IMG/VR virus record: IMGVR_UViG_3300046012_000624
Coordinates: 1 to 36,896 of that record
Direction: 5' to 3' (one strand)
Origin: a virus
Length of the DNA stretch: 36,896 nt
Shown here: piece by piece, positions 12,563-20,790 of the stretch
Numbering within the stretch: the stretch's first letter is position 1
Layout: every line of letters begins with the position of its first letter
Notes under the pieces: generated by a model
What the model saw: the letters and a program-made list of their open reading frames with translations, nothing else
The model's database searches: none
What the model was told of the DNA's origin: nothing
Translations under genes and position numbers: made by a program

Positions 12563-12795
12563 CAACGGCATTCGTGCTCGGCTTCATCGTCGGCGGGTTC
12601 GTGGCGTGGAATACGTCGGTGGCCATCGAGCGATTCCGCCGGGCCCGCTGGGATTTCCATGCCACCCGGCGCGGCCTGCGCTCGCTGATCGAGATGATGT
12701 GGGCACGCGGCGTCCAGGCGGTGAAGGGCTGCCTGCTCGCCGCCGGAGTCATCGCTGCGGTGGTCCTGGTCTGGCACGGCCAGCACTTCCGGTGA
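12559..12795 (+). CDS. Small membrane protein after translocase
   Basis: This encodes 78 residues from ATG 12559, overlapping the translocase stop as ATGA. Two hydrophobic segments are seen: TAFVLGFIVGGFVAWNTSVA (residues 3-22) and LLAAGVIAAVVLVW near 58-72. A basic loop with RFRRARWDFHATRRG lies between them. Coupling to the motor gene suggests a membrane partner of the translocase. It ends the plus-strand block and is followed by a strong terminator. Confidence 0.7.
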   Translation: MTTAFVLGFIVGGFVAWNTSVAIERFRRARWDFHATRRGLRSLIEMMWARGVQAVKGCLLAAGVIAAVVLVWHGQHFR

Positions 12796-12810
12796 GTCCC
12801 GGACACGCAA

Positions 12811-12843
12811 AAGCGCCCCGCCTCCGAAGAGGCGGGGCGTTGT
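12811..12843. terminator. Strong bidirectional terminator
   Basis: An 11-bp perfect stem (12814-12824 with 12829-12839) has a CGAA loop. On the plus strand it is followed by TTGTTGT. On the minus strand it is followed by a TTTT run. It separates the transfer-like block from the convergent lysis genes. Confidence 0.85.
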
Positions 12844-12871
12844 TGTCGGTGGGTGCGAGTAGGGTGCGGCG

Positions 12872-13063
12872 CTACTTCGCCGGGGCGTTCTTGGCGCCCC
12901 ATGTGGCCCAGCCGACGAGCGCGGCTGCGGCGACGAACGCGCCGATGGCCTGGCTGATCGTGTCGCCGTCGAGCTTCCCGGACTTCCAGATCACCGGGAT
13001 AGCGGCGGCCACTCCGGCACCGAGCCCGGCCACGACAGCCTTCTTGATGCGTGCGAGGTTCAT
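12872..13063 (-). CDS. Holin candidate
   Basis: This encodes 63 residues from ATG 13063 with GGAGGAAGCC upstream. Two membrane segments lie at about residues 9-25 (VVAGLGAGVAAAIPVIW) and 39-56 (AIGAFVAAAALVGWATW). A short charged turn (KSGKLDGDTI) links them, and both ends are basic. Size, topology and position downstream of the endolysin fit small actinophage holins, which form membrane lesions that release the endolysin. A plus-strand gene at 13096 separates it from the other lysis genes. Confidence 0.7.
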   Translation of the reverse strand: MNLARIKKAVVAGLGAGVAAAIPVIWKSGKLDGDTISQAIGAFVAAAALVGWATWGAKNAPAK

Positions 13064-13095
13064 GGCTTCCTCCGAACGCGTGTTCTAATCGGTTG

Positions 13096-13344
13096 ATGGA
13101 GCGGATCGACCTGGCCGACGTGCGCTCGGCGATGCGGCAGTGGTGGCGCAACGGCGACCTGTGGGACGAGCACGCCGCGAAGGTCATCGTCGGCGAGGTG
13201 GCCGACGGGCGCTGGTACGTGCGCCGCTACGGCGGCGGGACGGAGACGGTCATCGCGTACGCCGGGCCGAACGCCGAGCACTACGCGCGGGGCACGGCCA
13301 GGCGCTGGATGCGGACCGTCGGCGGCGAGTGGGTCGAGGCTTAA
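13096..13344 (+). CDS. Hypothetical plus-strand gene in lysis cassette
   Basis: This encodes 82 residues from ATG 13096. There is no ribosome site; TCTAAT sits 6 bases upstream, suggesting a leaderless message. The product (DLADVRSAMRQWWRNGDLWD, then GRWYVRRYGGGTETVIAYAG) is compact, aromatic and beta-rich. It stands alone against the late-gene direction, the layout of a moron expressed in the lysogen. Its stop TAA overlaps the opposing stop within TTAA. Function unknown. Confidence 0.65.
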   Translation: MERIDLADVRSAMRQWWRNGDLWDEHAAKVIVGEVADGRWYVRRYGGGTETVIAYAGPNAEHYARGTARRWMRTVGGEWVEA

Positions 13345-13622
13345 CGCTCCGGGCAGCCGAAGCTGACCCGCAGCCCGTGGATCTCCGCCGCGACCTTCTT
13401 GCCCACCTCGGTGGACGGGCCCGGCGAGGTGGCGTAGGCGTTGTCCAGCTCGGTCAGCAGCGCACACCAGCGCCGGTCCGACTCGGCCCGCTCAGCCTCG
13501 GTGTGGCGTCGCGCCTGGCCCTGGACGTAGTTGGTGTAGCCGACGCCCGCGAGCGCGATCGCCAGGCAGGCGACGAACGAGACGGCAATGGCGTACCAGG
13601 CGCGGATCAGCGGCGCACTCAC
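13341..13622 (-). CDS. Single-span lysis-cassette membrane protein
   Basis: This encodes 93 residues from GTG 13622, overlapping the previous gene's stop (GTGA). An N-terminal membrane anchor (WYAIAVSFVACLAIALAGVG) is followed by an extracytoplasmic helical part (ARRHTEAERAESDRRWCALL) with two cysteines. This resembles small accessory lysis proteins of Gram-positive phages (LysZ-like or antiholin-like), which is inference from topology and position. It converges with the gene at 13096 with overlapping stops. Confidence 0.6.
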   Translation of the reverse strand: MSAPLIRAWYAIAVSFVACLAIALAGVGYTNYVQGQARRHTEAERAESDRRWCALLTELDNAYATSPGPSTEVGKKVAAEIHGLRVSFGCPER

Positions 13623-13876
13623 CGCTCACCGTCCCGCGTAGACGAGGGCGAGCGCGATGCCGAAGACCGCGAGGACGACGACCGCCCACGACCACCGCCG
13701 CTCGAAGGCTTGAGCTGCCACGCCCGGATGCCGCCCGTGAACCCGAGCAGCCCCATGCACGTGCCCATCCCGAGGGCGGTCGGATGCCCCGTGTAGATCT
13801 GGAACGCGATCCCGCCCAGGCCCAGCAGCACGCAGCCCGCGTCCCGGACGTAACCGATCAGCTTCTCGGGGCTCAC
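13619..13876 (-). CDS. Two-span membrane protein, second holin candidate
   Basis: This encodes 85 residues from GTG 13876, eight bases from the endolysin stop. Hydrophobic segments lie at about residues 11-28 (DAGCVLLGLGGIAFQIY) and 34-50 (ALGMGTCMGLLGFTGGI). The tail is rich in Ser, Arg and Gly (GGGRGRSSSSRSSASRSPSS). The two-span topology directly after the endolysin is typical of actinophage holins. With the protein at 12872 there are two holin-like genes; which one triggers lysis cannot be told. Confidence 0.65.
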   Translation of the reverse strand: MSPEKLIGYVRDAGCVLLGLGGIAFQIYTGHPTALGMGTCMGLLGFTGGIRAWQLKPSSGGGRGRSSSSRSSASRSPSSTRDGER

Positions 13877-13881
13877 TCACG

Positions 13882-14610
13882 TCACGCGGCGGGCTTCGCC
13901 GGCGGCGGTGAGACCTTGGCTGACAGGGCAGCGACCTGGGCCTGCAGCGCAACCAGCGCCTTGCCCATGTTCTCGATCACCTTGTACGCCGGCGTCTGCG
14001 GCGAGCCGGGCTTGGTCCCGTCGGGGATCTGCTGGCTCAGCACGTCGTGCCCGGCTTCGGTCTCCGAGAGCGCGGACGGGTCGGTGTCGGCGTACGGCGC
14101 GCGGACAGCCGCGACGATCTTCGCCAGGTCGGCGTCGGTGAGTGCCACGGGGATGTCCTCCAGGCGGTAGTCGAACGTCGTGTTGTTGTCGGCGGCCTGG
14201 CTGTACGCGCCGCTGAAGTGGATGTGCTCGGTGTGCGCGGACGGGCCGGTGTACGCCTCGGGCTTCCAGTTGCTCGACGCCCGGTAGATGCGCCGGTTGT
14301 AGATCATGTAGCGCAGCATCGACGAGACGCCGGGCAGCGCGCGGATGTGGTCGACGACCTGCTGGGCGGTGGCCGGCGCAGCGCGCAGGTCCGAGTCCAT
14401 GTCCCAGGCGCGGACCTCGGCGTTCGCATCGTTGTCGCTGTTCCACTCGGTCTTCGAGCCGGGGGTGTCGTCGGGGTTGTGGCCACTCGTCTCGGCCTGG
14501 TGCGCCTTGTCGCCGATCGTGCCGTCGCTGGTCTTGTCCCGGTCCGGGAATGCGGCGTTGACCTGGGCGCGGAGGTTCTGCAAGCCCTTGGTGAGGTCCC
14601 AGTTCGCCAT
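13882..14610 (-). CDS. Endolysin, M15-like peptidase
   Basis: This encodes 242 residues from ATG 14610 with GGGAGG upstream; a longer reading to 14640 lacks that support. The catalytic part shows SGHNPDDTPG (His44), RAWDMDSD (Asp70, Asp72) and AHTEHIHFSG (His126, His129, His131), a pattern of zinc D,D-peptidase-like phage lysins. A C-terminal region from about residue 165 with a coiled segment (KALVALQAQVAALSAKV) may bind the wall or other lysin units. It would cleave host peptidoglycan at the end of the lytic cycle. No signal peptide is present, so release depends on a holin. Confidence 0.8.
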   Translation of the reverse strand: MANWDLTKGLQNLRAQVNAAFPDRDKTSDGTIGDKAHQAETSGHNPDDTPGSKTEWNSDNDANAEVRAWDMDSDLRAAPATAQQVVDHIRALPGVSSMLRYMIYNRRIYRASSNWKPEAYTGPSAHTEHIHFSGAYSQAADNNTTFDYRLEDIPVALTDADLAKIVAAVRAPYADTDPSALSETEAGHDVLSQQIPDGTKPGSPQTPAYKVIENMGKALVALQAQVAALSAKVSPPPAKPAA

Positions 14611-14654
14611 GCCGCCTCCCGATAGGTCGTACGTGATCAACGTTCATACCATGC

Positions 14655-14660
14655 GACTAT
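14655..14660 (+). promoter_or_regulatory. -10 element before the GDPD gene
   Basis: GACTAT lies 6 bases before ATG 14667 in the divergent gap with the endolysin gene. No ribosome site precedes the ATG, so a leaderless transcript is likely. The -35 is unclear. Confidence 0.35.
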
Positions 14661-14666
14661 GCGTCA

Positions 14667-15482
14667 ATGAATCGAAGGATCATCGCTATGGCCGCCGTGG
14701 CGGCGCTCGGCACCGCAGGCCTGGCCGCCGCCGCTCCGCCCGCAGCGGCCGCCGCGTGCGTGACGCCCGGACCGGTCGCCCACCGCGGTGGAACCGAGCG
14801 GTACGTCGAGAACACCCGCAACGCGTTCCGTCAGGCCACTCGATCCGGCGTCGGCTTCTGGGAGACCGATGTGCGGTTCACCAGCGACGACGTGCCCGTG
14901 ATCATGCACGACGCGACGGTAGACCGAACTACGAACGGCACCGGGGCGGTGGCCGGCATGACGTACGCGCAGATCGCCGCGTTGCGCACCGCCGACGATC
15001 AGCCGGTCCCGACCCTCGCCGAGATCATGAACGACCAGAGCGTCGACCGGGCGTACGCGTTCGTCGAGCCGAAGGTCATGCCCACCGAGGCACAGTGGGC
15101 GACGTTCATCACCGCGCTGACCAGCCGCGTACCCGCTGGCACCCCGCGCCCGGCGATCGAGTCGTTCGACCCGGCCGTCCTCGATCAGGTGGCGATCCGG
15201 CTGCCCGGCTACACCCGCGCGCTGGACCAGTCCGTGGGCGACGCAGACCCGGCAGACATCACCCCGCACGCGAGCATCCTGCTCAAGCACCACGACGCGA
15301 TCACCTCGGCCCGGCTGACCAAGTGGATCGGCGCCGGTCTGCGGGTCTACGCGTGGGCCGATCCGAGCGCCGGGGACGCGCCCTCTGAATGGGCTCGGAT
15401 CGCCGGATACGGCGGCGTCTCCGGGTTCATCACCAACTCGCCCGGGGCGTACGTCGCCTGGCGCAACGCCAGGGTCTGCTAG
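14667..15482 (+). CDS. Secreted glycerophosphodiester phosphodiesterase
   Basis: This is a 271-residue GDPD-family enzyme. Residues 1-30 form a signal peptide with a basic start, a hydrophobic core and an Ala-rich cleavage region (AAAPPAAAAAC). Catalytic residues appear as HRGG (His39), EN (48-49), ETD (Glu66, Asp68) and MHD (His81). GDPDs hydrolyse glycerophosphodiesters to glycerol-3-phosphate and an alcohol; some act on teichoic acids. Export and its own plus-strand promoter suggest a lysogen-expressed gene that alters the wall or scavenges phosphate, or superinfection exclusion. It could also aid late wall breakdown beside the endolysin. Its stop overlaps the fibre gene's stop in CTAG. 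Confidence 0.85.
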   Translation: MNRRIIAMAAVAALGTAGLAAAAPPAAAAACVTPGPVAHRGGTERYVENTRNAFRQATRSGVGFWETDVRFTSDDVPVIMHDATVDRTTNGTGAVAGMTYAQIAALRTADDQPVPTLAEIMNDQSVDRAYAFVEPKVMPTEAQWATFITALTSRVPAGTPRPAIESFDPAVLDQVAIRLPGYTRALDQSVGDADPADITPHASILLKHHDAITSARLTKWIGAGLRVYAWADPSAGDAPSEWARIAGYGGVSGFITNSPGAYVAWRNARVC

Positions 15483-16081
15483 GCGATCTCGTAGGTCATC
15501 GTGAATGACAGGTAATCGTTGGCGGTCCAAGCGCCCGGCGCGCCGGAGGCGACGTTGTTTCCGCTGGTGGTCAGTGCTGCCATGGTCGTCGACCCGGAGG
15601 AGCTGAACCAGGTCACCGTGGCGACCGAGCCGGCGCAGCGGACGACGCCCGAGCCGACGAACGGGACGCCGCCGGTGATGGACGACGCCGCCTGGAACGG
15701 CAGGTCGATCTTGTACTGGCCCGATCCGGCGTTGGTGCCGGAGGTGCCGAAGACGACGCTGCCCCGGATGGTGCACCACTTGCCACCGAACAGAGTGAAG
15801 CGGGCCGCTTGGCCGCCGCCGGAGCCGAGGGTCGGGTTGGTCGTCACCGCGGTCAGGGTGGGCGTGTAGGTGCCGGGGATCATCTGTGCGACGTAGACCC
15901 AGGCGGCGAGGGTGGCGTTCCACGACATGTACCGCTCGGTGTCGGTCTCCCAGATCATCATGCCGTCGGGCGGCGATGACGGCCTGGTTCCCGAGGTGCA
16001 CGGGATGATCGACTGCTGGAGCAACGGGTTGAAGTAGCTGCTCGCGCCCGGGACATCGCCGGTGACCAGCAGGGTATACAT
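15479..16081 (-). CDS. Tail fibre or receptor-binding protein
   Basis: This encodes 200 residues from ATG 16081 with GGAGGACTG upstream. An N-terminal segment (PCTSGTRPSSPPDGMMIWET) resembles the linker found in many actinophage distal tail proteins. The rest is Gly/Ser/Thr-rich and beta-strand-like (FTLFGGKWCTIRGSVVFGTS), typical of trimeric or lectin-like tip domains. It is the last gene of the tail operon, where host-recognition proteins usually lie. The receptor is unknown. Confidence 0.7.
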   Translation of the reverse strand: MYTLLVTGDVPGASSYFNPLLQQSIIPCTSGTRPSSPPDGMMIWETDTERYMSWNATLAAWVYVAQMIPGTYTPTLTAVTTNPTLGSGGGQAARFTLFGGKWCTIRGSVVFGTSGTNAGSGQYKIDLPFQAASSITGGVPFVGSGVVRCAGSVATVTWFSSSGSTTMAALTTSGNNVASGAPGAWTANDYLSFTMTYEIA

Positions 16082-16094
16082 CAGTCCTCCGGAC

Positions 16095-17384
16095 CTAGTA
16101 GGCGATCGCGTTGAAGCCGACGCGGCCCAGGATCGGGTCGCCGACGGTGAAGAACGAGTAGCGGTCGGCGTCCTGGAGCACGAAGTCCGAGTCCCACATC
16201 GCGCCGTCCGAGGACATCTCGATGCCGCGGATGAAGCACTGCTTCTCGATCGCAGATCCGCCGCCCTTGGGCCGGCGGCGGACGGTGATCCGGTCCACGA
16301 ACCGGGCGCCCAGCAACAGCGGCCACATCACCGACTCGACGGCCGGGTCCGGCCGGCGAAAGATGAGCTTCGAGAAGCGGCGGCGGGGATTCGCGTACTG
16401 GTACAGCAACGCCTGCGCCCATTGCAACGCGATCGCGTCGGTCTGCACCATCAGGTCGTCGCGGCTGTAGCTCTTCGTCAAATAGCGGGCGGCCGACGTG
16501 GCGTCCTCGGCGTGCTGCAGCGTGCCGCCCACTCGGGTCGCGTCGATCGAGTTCACCATCGTCTCGTCCGGCGTGGACGTCTCGACGTCGGCGTATGGCA
16601 GCTCGCCCGAGATCAGGTAGCCCGCGGGGTTGTCGCCGAAGGTCGCCTGGCTGGTGGTGATCCGCGAGTCGGTGAACATGATGTTGCGGTTCCGGAAGAC
16701 CACCCTGCCCTGCCGGTCCATGTACACCGAGCCCTGCTCGGAGTCCTGCGCGACCTGCATCTCGGCGAGCATGTTCCCGTCGAGGGCGGTGGCCTGCAGA
16801 TGGGTGTCGCCGGTCGAGATGACCCGGTCGGCGGCCGGCCACCCGTACGCGTCGAGGATGCGGTTGACCCGGGCTCCGGAGTCCTCGCCCGCGCCGACCG
16901 GGGCGACCGCAATGCGGTTCTCCGAGGTGAAGACCTTGAATGCGTCCGTCGCGGTCAGCGTGCACGTCGACCAGAACGGGCCGTCGTAGTCCGTCCGCCA
17001 GTTGTCGGCCAGGCCGTAGTAGAGCGGATAGTCGATGCCTGCGTAGGTGCCGACGATCCGCACCCGCACCATCGGCGTCAGCAGCGTCGCGCCGGCCACC
17101 ACGTACGGGCCGGCGAGGTTGTCGGGGTCGAAGCGGCGGTCACCGTCGTTGAGGACGATGGTGCAGGTGCCCGCGTCGTACCGCAGGGTCGGATCGTCGC
17201 CGTTGGTGGCGCCGATCCGGAACGACCAGCTCTTCAGGTACGGGGTGATCTCTGTCCAGACCGCGTCGGGGCCGATCTGATTGGTCGTGCCGACCTGGCC
17301 GAGCGTCGGGTGACCGACGGTGAAGTAGGCGCCGGAGGTCGGGGTGCTGAAGCCGACGTAGACCCGGATCGTGGGCAGCGGCAT
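16095..17384 (-). CDS. Minor tail protein, baseplate hub
   Basis: This encodes 429 residues from ATG 17384, directly abutting the tape measure stop. The first 130 residues contain strands and an LNDGDRRFDPDNLAGPY motif, common in actinophage minor tail proteins that form the distal tail or hub. The middle has a HLQATALDGNMLAEMQVAQD segment, and the C-terminus is a beta domain ending VLQDADRYSFFTVGDPILGR. It would sit at the tail tip after the tape measure and help DNA entry. No enzyme motif is visible. Confidence 0.8.
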   Translation of the reverse strand: MPLPTIRVYVGFSTPTSGAYFTVGHPTLGQVGTTNQIGPDAVWTEITPYLKSWSFRIGATNGDDPTLRYDAGTCTIVLNDGDRRFDPDNLAGPYVVAGATLLTPMVRVRIVGTYAGIDYPLYYGLADNWRTDYDGPFWSTCTLTATDAFKVFTSENRIAVAPVGAGEDSGARVNRILDAYGWPAADRVISTGDTHLQATALDGNMLAEMQVAQDSEQGSVYMDRQGRVVFRNRNIMFTDSRITTSQATFGDNPAGYLISGELPYADVETSTPDETMVNSIDATRVGGTLQHAEDATSAARYLTKSYSRDDLMVQTDAIALQWAQALLYQYANPRRRFSKLIFRRPDPAVESVMWPLLLGARFVDRITVRRRPKGGGSAIEKQCFIRGIEMSSDGAMWDSDFVLQDADRYSFFTVGDPILGRVGFNAIAY

Positions 17385-20300
17385 CTACAGCACCTTCTGA
17401 CCGTTGACCCGTAGCTCGCCGCCGCCCTGCAGGTAGGAGCCGATGTAGTTCAGAACCTCTGCGCCGATCTCGCGCGGGTGCGATCCGACCGAGGCGTTGA
17501 CGGTGAGGTTGACGTTCGTCACCTGGCTCCCGCCGCCTGCGCCCGGGCCCTGCCAGTTCGGAATGACCTGCTCGGGCTGGTAGTTCTCGCCGAACGAGTA
17601 GGTGCGGCCGGACGCGCCGACGCCGAAGATCGGCTCGCGGATCGTGCCGCCGCGAGCGAACGCGACATGGTCGTGCGCGTTTCCCCCGGCAAACGAGTGC
17701 TCGTTGAAGACGATCGGCGAGTATGAGTGGCGGTGGCCGTTCTGGATGTTCAGTGACTGCCACGGAGTGATCAGTTCTTTGATCTGCGAGAAGTACTTCG
17801 TGTTGAACCACTCGGCCAGCGGCTTAGACGGCGGCCAGTCCACCGCCCGGCCGAAGCCGTGATAGCTCTTGTTGCCGGTCAGCGTCATCGCGCCAGGCCG
17901 GTAATCGGAGATCACGCGCATGCCAGGGAACGCGGCATGGACGACTGCCTCGATCCACTTGTACGTCATGCCGCCGCCCGACGGTCCGGGCAGGAACATC
18001 GGCGGGATCTTCGTCTTCGACACGTTCGTCGGGAACGGGAACGTCGCGTGCCCGCCCAGCACGTAGCCGGGCCAGTTGCCCGTCTCGTTCATGTAGTCCA
18101 ACGCGCCCGGCTTGGCTGCCTCGAGGCGGCGGCGCGACGGCTTGCGGATGACGTGCTCATCGGCGTGCACGACTCCGGCGACGTCGTACATGTCGCCGGG
18201 GCCGGTCCAGCCGCCGCCGTCGTAGCCCTTCTGCCGGTTACGGTCCAGGTCCTTCTGCACGGCGGACCGGGCCGCCCCGTACGACAGTCCACTCGCGAGG
18301 GCCCGCTGCTTGATCAGCAGGTCGGCCAGCTTCGCGTTGACCTGCTTGTCACCGGAGACGGTCAGCTTGGCCTGGTAGTTCCCCTCGAACCCCTTCGCCT
18401 GCGCCCACGCGTCGGCCATCTGCTGCTTCGCGGTGACCGCGCCGGGAGCCGTGGCCTTCGCCACGTAGTTGCCGGAGTACTTGTCAGCGGCCTTCTTCGC
18501 GTCCTTGAACTGCTGCTCGAGGTTGTGGATCTCGGCCTTGCTCGCGCCGGCCTTCTTCAGCGTGTTGACCAGGGCGGGCGACAGCTTGCCGTTGAACCCC
18601 TGCGCGACGTTCCCGACCGCACCCTGCAGCTCGATCGCGGCCAAGGTGAAGTCCTGCGTGGCGGCCTTGGCTTCCTTGCTGTTCCGGCCGTGCTCCTTGA
18701 TCGCCTTCGTCGCCTTGTCCTGGGCGGCCTTCAGGTCGGACTCGGCCTTGATCAGGCCGAACACCGGGTCCGCCTCGGCCTTCATGAAATCCGACAGCTG
18801 ACCCAGGGCGATGCGCTGGCCCTTGGCCGCGCCCGCAGCCGCCTGCGCCGCGGTCGTGTACTTCTTCGTGTCCTCCGCCGCGGCGGCAGACGCAGCGCCC
18901 GCGGCCTTCGTGCCGTCGGCGGCGGCGAGCGCGCCGGCCCCCTGAGCCTTGCCGGACTTCGCCGCATCCATCTGAGCCTGATTGAGCGCGCCGACTTCCT
19001 TGTAGGCGTTCGGCATCAGCTTGGCGAGTTGCTCGGTGTCGAGGCCGCTCTTCGCGAGAACCTGGTTCCACAGCTCGGACGCCTTCTTGGCGTCGCCCGC
19101 CGTGGTCATGTAGTTGGTCAGCGCGGTGTCGAGGTTCGCGAAGTTCTGCTGCGCGGTCTGGTAGTCGTCCTTACCTGCCAGGCGTGCGCCGAGCGCGACC
19201 GCCGAGCGGGCTGCGTCACCGATGATCGGGATGCCACCCGCGATCTTGTCGAGCCACTTCGCCACGCCGCTCGTCGCGACGCCGGCGTCGTCGCCGATGC
19301 CGTCGAGGTTCTTGCCGAACTTGTCGGCCGCCTCGCCGCTCACCTTCCCGGTGTTAGCCAGGTTCGTCAGGCTGGCCGTGAGCCGGTCTACGTCAGCAGC
19401 CTTGCGGCCGAACTCGCCGAGGATGGCCGCAGTGGCTTCCAGCGCAGCGAACGCAACCGCGGTCTTACCTGCCGCTGAGGCGGTCTTCTGGAGGCCGGTT
19501 GCGGCCTTCTCGCCCGCCGGGCCCATGGCCTCGAGCTGGAGGACCGCCTCGGCGAGACCCTTGCGGACCTTCACGAATGCGGCAAGCGCCAGCAGAGAAG
19601 CGCCACCGACCGCGGCGAGCACGGTCAACGTTCCACCGACCGCGGGCGGCATGGCGAGGAACTGGCCGACCAGGCCGTCGAGCGACTTCACCAAGACCCG
19701 CAGGCCGCCGTTCGCGCCCGAGCCCGACGAGATGGCCAGGGTCTCGACCGAGCCCTTCAGCCGCTCGATGTCGCCGGACAGGTTGTTGGTCAGGTCGGCG
19801 GCGGTCTTCGACGCGTACCCGGCGTCGTTGGTCTTGTTGATCCAGTCCTGGATGCCTGCGCCGCCCTGCTTGTAGAGGACGTTCGCGGCGCGGATGGCGT
19901 CGGTGCCGAAGATCTGCGCGAGGGTCTGGTCGCGCTGCGCCTGGGTCAGGCCGCCGAGCTTCGTCTTGAGCTGCTCGGCAAGGTTGGTGATGCCGACGAA
20001 CTTGCCCTGCGCGTCATAGGCCGAGATGCCCAGCTCGTCCATCGCGTCTTTGGTCTTCACCGCCGGGTTCGCCAGGGCCAGCAGCATCGTCTTGAAGCTG
20101 GTGCCCGCGTCGGAGCCGATCAGACCCGCGCTCGCAAACGCGGCCAGCGTGCCGGTGGTGTCTTCGATGCTCAGCCCGAACTGCGAGGCGACGAGACCCG
20201 ACTGCGACAGGGCGTAGCCCATGTCGTGCACAGAGCCCTGGGCCTTGCCGGCGGCCGCGGCGAGCAGGTCCGCGACGTGCGGGATGTCCTTGCCCGACAG

Positions 20301-20786
20301 CCCGAACTGCGTCATCGCGCTGGCCGCGGTCTCCGCCGCCTCGCCCACGTCGATCTGGCCGGCCGCCGCCAGCGACAGCGCACCCTTCAGCCCGCCGCCG
20401 AGAACGTCGGCGGTCGAGACGCCCGCCTTCGACAGCTCGGTGATGCCCTGCGCGGCCTGGGTCGCCGAATACTGGGTGTCCTTGCCCGCCTGCAGCGCCG
20501 CCTGGCGCAGCGCCCCGATGTCCTTGGCGCTGGCGTGGGTGGCGGCCTGGACACCGGACATGGCCTTGTCGAAGTCGGCCGCCGCCTTGATCGCGTAACC
20601 CGCCATCCCGGCCAGCGCGATACCGGCGACGCCGGCGGTGTCGGCGACCTTGTCGAGCTTGCCCGCCTTGGCGCTCTGGTCGAGCTTCCCCGTGAAGTCC
20701 TTCGTGGCCGCGCCGGCCCGGGCGAGGGCGGACGTGTACTGCGAGATGTCGGCGGTGAGCTTGACCCCTACGGTGCGCAGCCCCAC
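17385..20786 (-). CDS. Tape measure protein with M15-like peptidase domain
   Basis: This encodes 1133 residues from GTG 20786 with a GAGGTG ribosome site. The N-terminal third has the TP901-type tape measure core (DFDKAMSGVQAATHASAKDI, then QAAQGITELSKAGV). Long Ala-rich helices follow, with a hydrophobic stretch near residues 385-410. From about residue 930 there is a D-Ala-D-Ala carboxypeptidase-like domain: SDYRPGAMTLTG, SYHGFGRAVDW and NAHDHVAF supply the His/Asp metal ligands. It sets tail length and probably opens peptidoglycan during injection. The C-terminal tail has NVNLTVNASVGSHPREIG, a common phage motif. Confidence 0.93.
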   Translation of the reverse strand: MGLRTVGVKLTADISQYTSALARAGAATKDFTGKLDQSAKAGKLDKVADTAGVAGIALAGMAGYAIKAAADFDKAMSGVQAATHASAKDIGALRQAALQAGKDTQYSATQAAQGITELSKAGVSTADVLGGGLKGALSLAAAGQIDVGEAAETAASAMTQFGLSGKDIPHVADLLAAAAGKAQGSVHDMGYALSQSGLVASQFGLSIEDTTGTLAAFASAGLIGSDAGTSFKTMLLALANPAVKTKDAMDELGISAYDAQGKFVGITNLAEQLKTKLGGLTQAQRDQTLAQIFGTDAIRAANVLYKQGGAGIQDWINKTNDAGYASKTAADLTNNLSGDIERLKGSVETLAISSGSGANGGLRVLVKSLDGLVGQFLAMPPAVGGTLTVLAAVGGASLLALAAFVKVRKGLAEAVLQLEAMGPAGEKAATGLQKTASAAGKTAVAFAALEATAAILGEFGRKAADVDRLTASLTNLANTGKVSGEAADKFGKNLDGIGDDAGVATSGVAKWLDKIAGGIPIIGDAARSAVALGARLAGKDDYQTAQQNFANLDTALTNYMTTAGDAKKASELWNQVLAKSGLDTEQLAKLMPNAYKEVGALNQAQMDAAKSGKAQGAGALAAADGTKAAGAASAAAAEDTKKYTTAAQAAAGAAKGQRIALGQLSDFMKAEADPVFGLIKAESDLKAAQDKATKAIKEHGRNSKEAKAATQDFTLAAIELQGAVGNVAQGFNGKLSPALVNTLKKAGASKAEIHNLEQQFKDAKKAADKYSGNYVAKATAPGAVTAKQQMADAWAQAKGFEGNYQAKLTVSGDKQVNAKLADLLIKQRALASGLSYGAARSAVQKDLDRNRQKGYDGGGWTGPGDMYDVAGVVHADEHVIRKPSRRRLEAAKPGALDYMNETGNWPGYVLGGHATFPFPTNVSKTKIPPMFLPGPSGGGMTYKWIEAVVHAAFPGMRVISDYRPGAMTLTGNKSYHGFGRAVDWPPSKPLAEWFNTKYFSQIKELITPWQSLNIQNGHRHSYSPIVFNEHSFAGGNAHDHVAFARGGTIREPIFGVGASGRTYSFGENYQPEQVIPNWQGPGAGGGSQVTNVNLTVNASVGSHPREIGAEVLNYIGSYLQGGGELRVNGQKVL

Positions 20787-20790
20787 GGCT

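Noticed and set aside
12796-12871. TRS/clt-type transfer repeats after the motor gene
   Set aside because: The region contains only the terminator hairpin; no set of short direct repeats was seen.
14664-16001. 445-codon minus-strand frame across the GDPD gene
   Set aside because: The plus strand encodes a complete GDPD with signal peptide and catalytic residues; the opposite frame has none.
16062-17414. 450-codon plus-strand frame
   Set aside because: Antisense to the minor tail gene; low-complexity Arg/Val/Asp/Gly content.
17859-19478. 540-codon plus-strand frame
   Set aside because: Antisense to the tape measure gene, with biased composition and no motifs.
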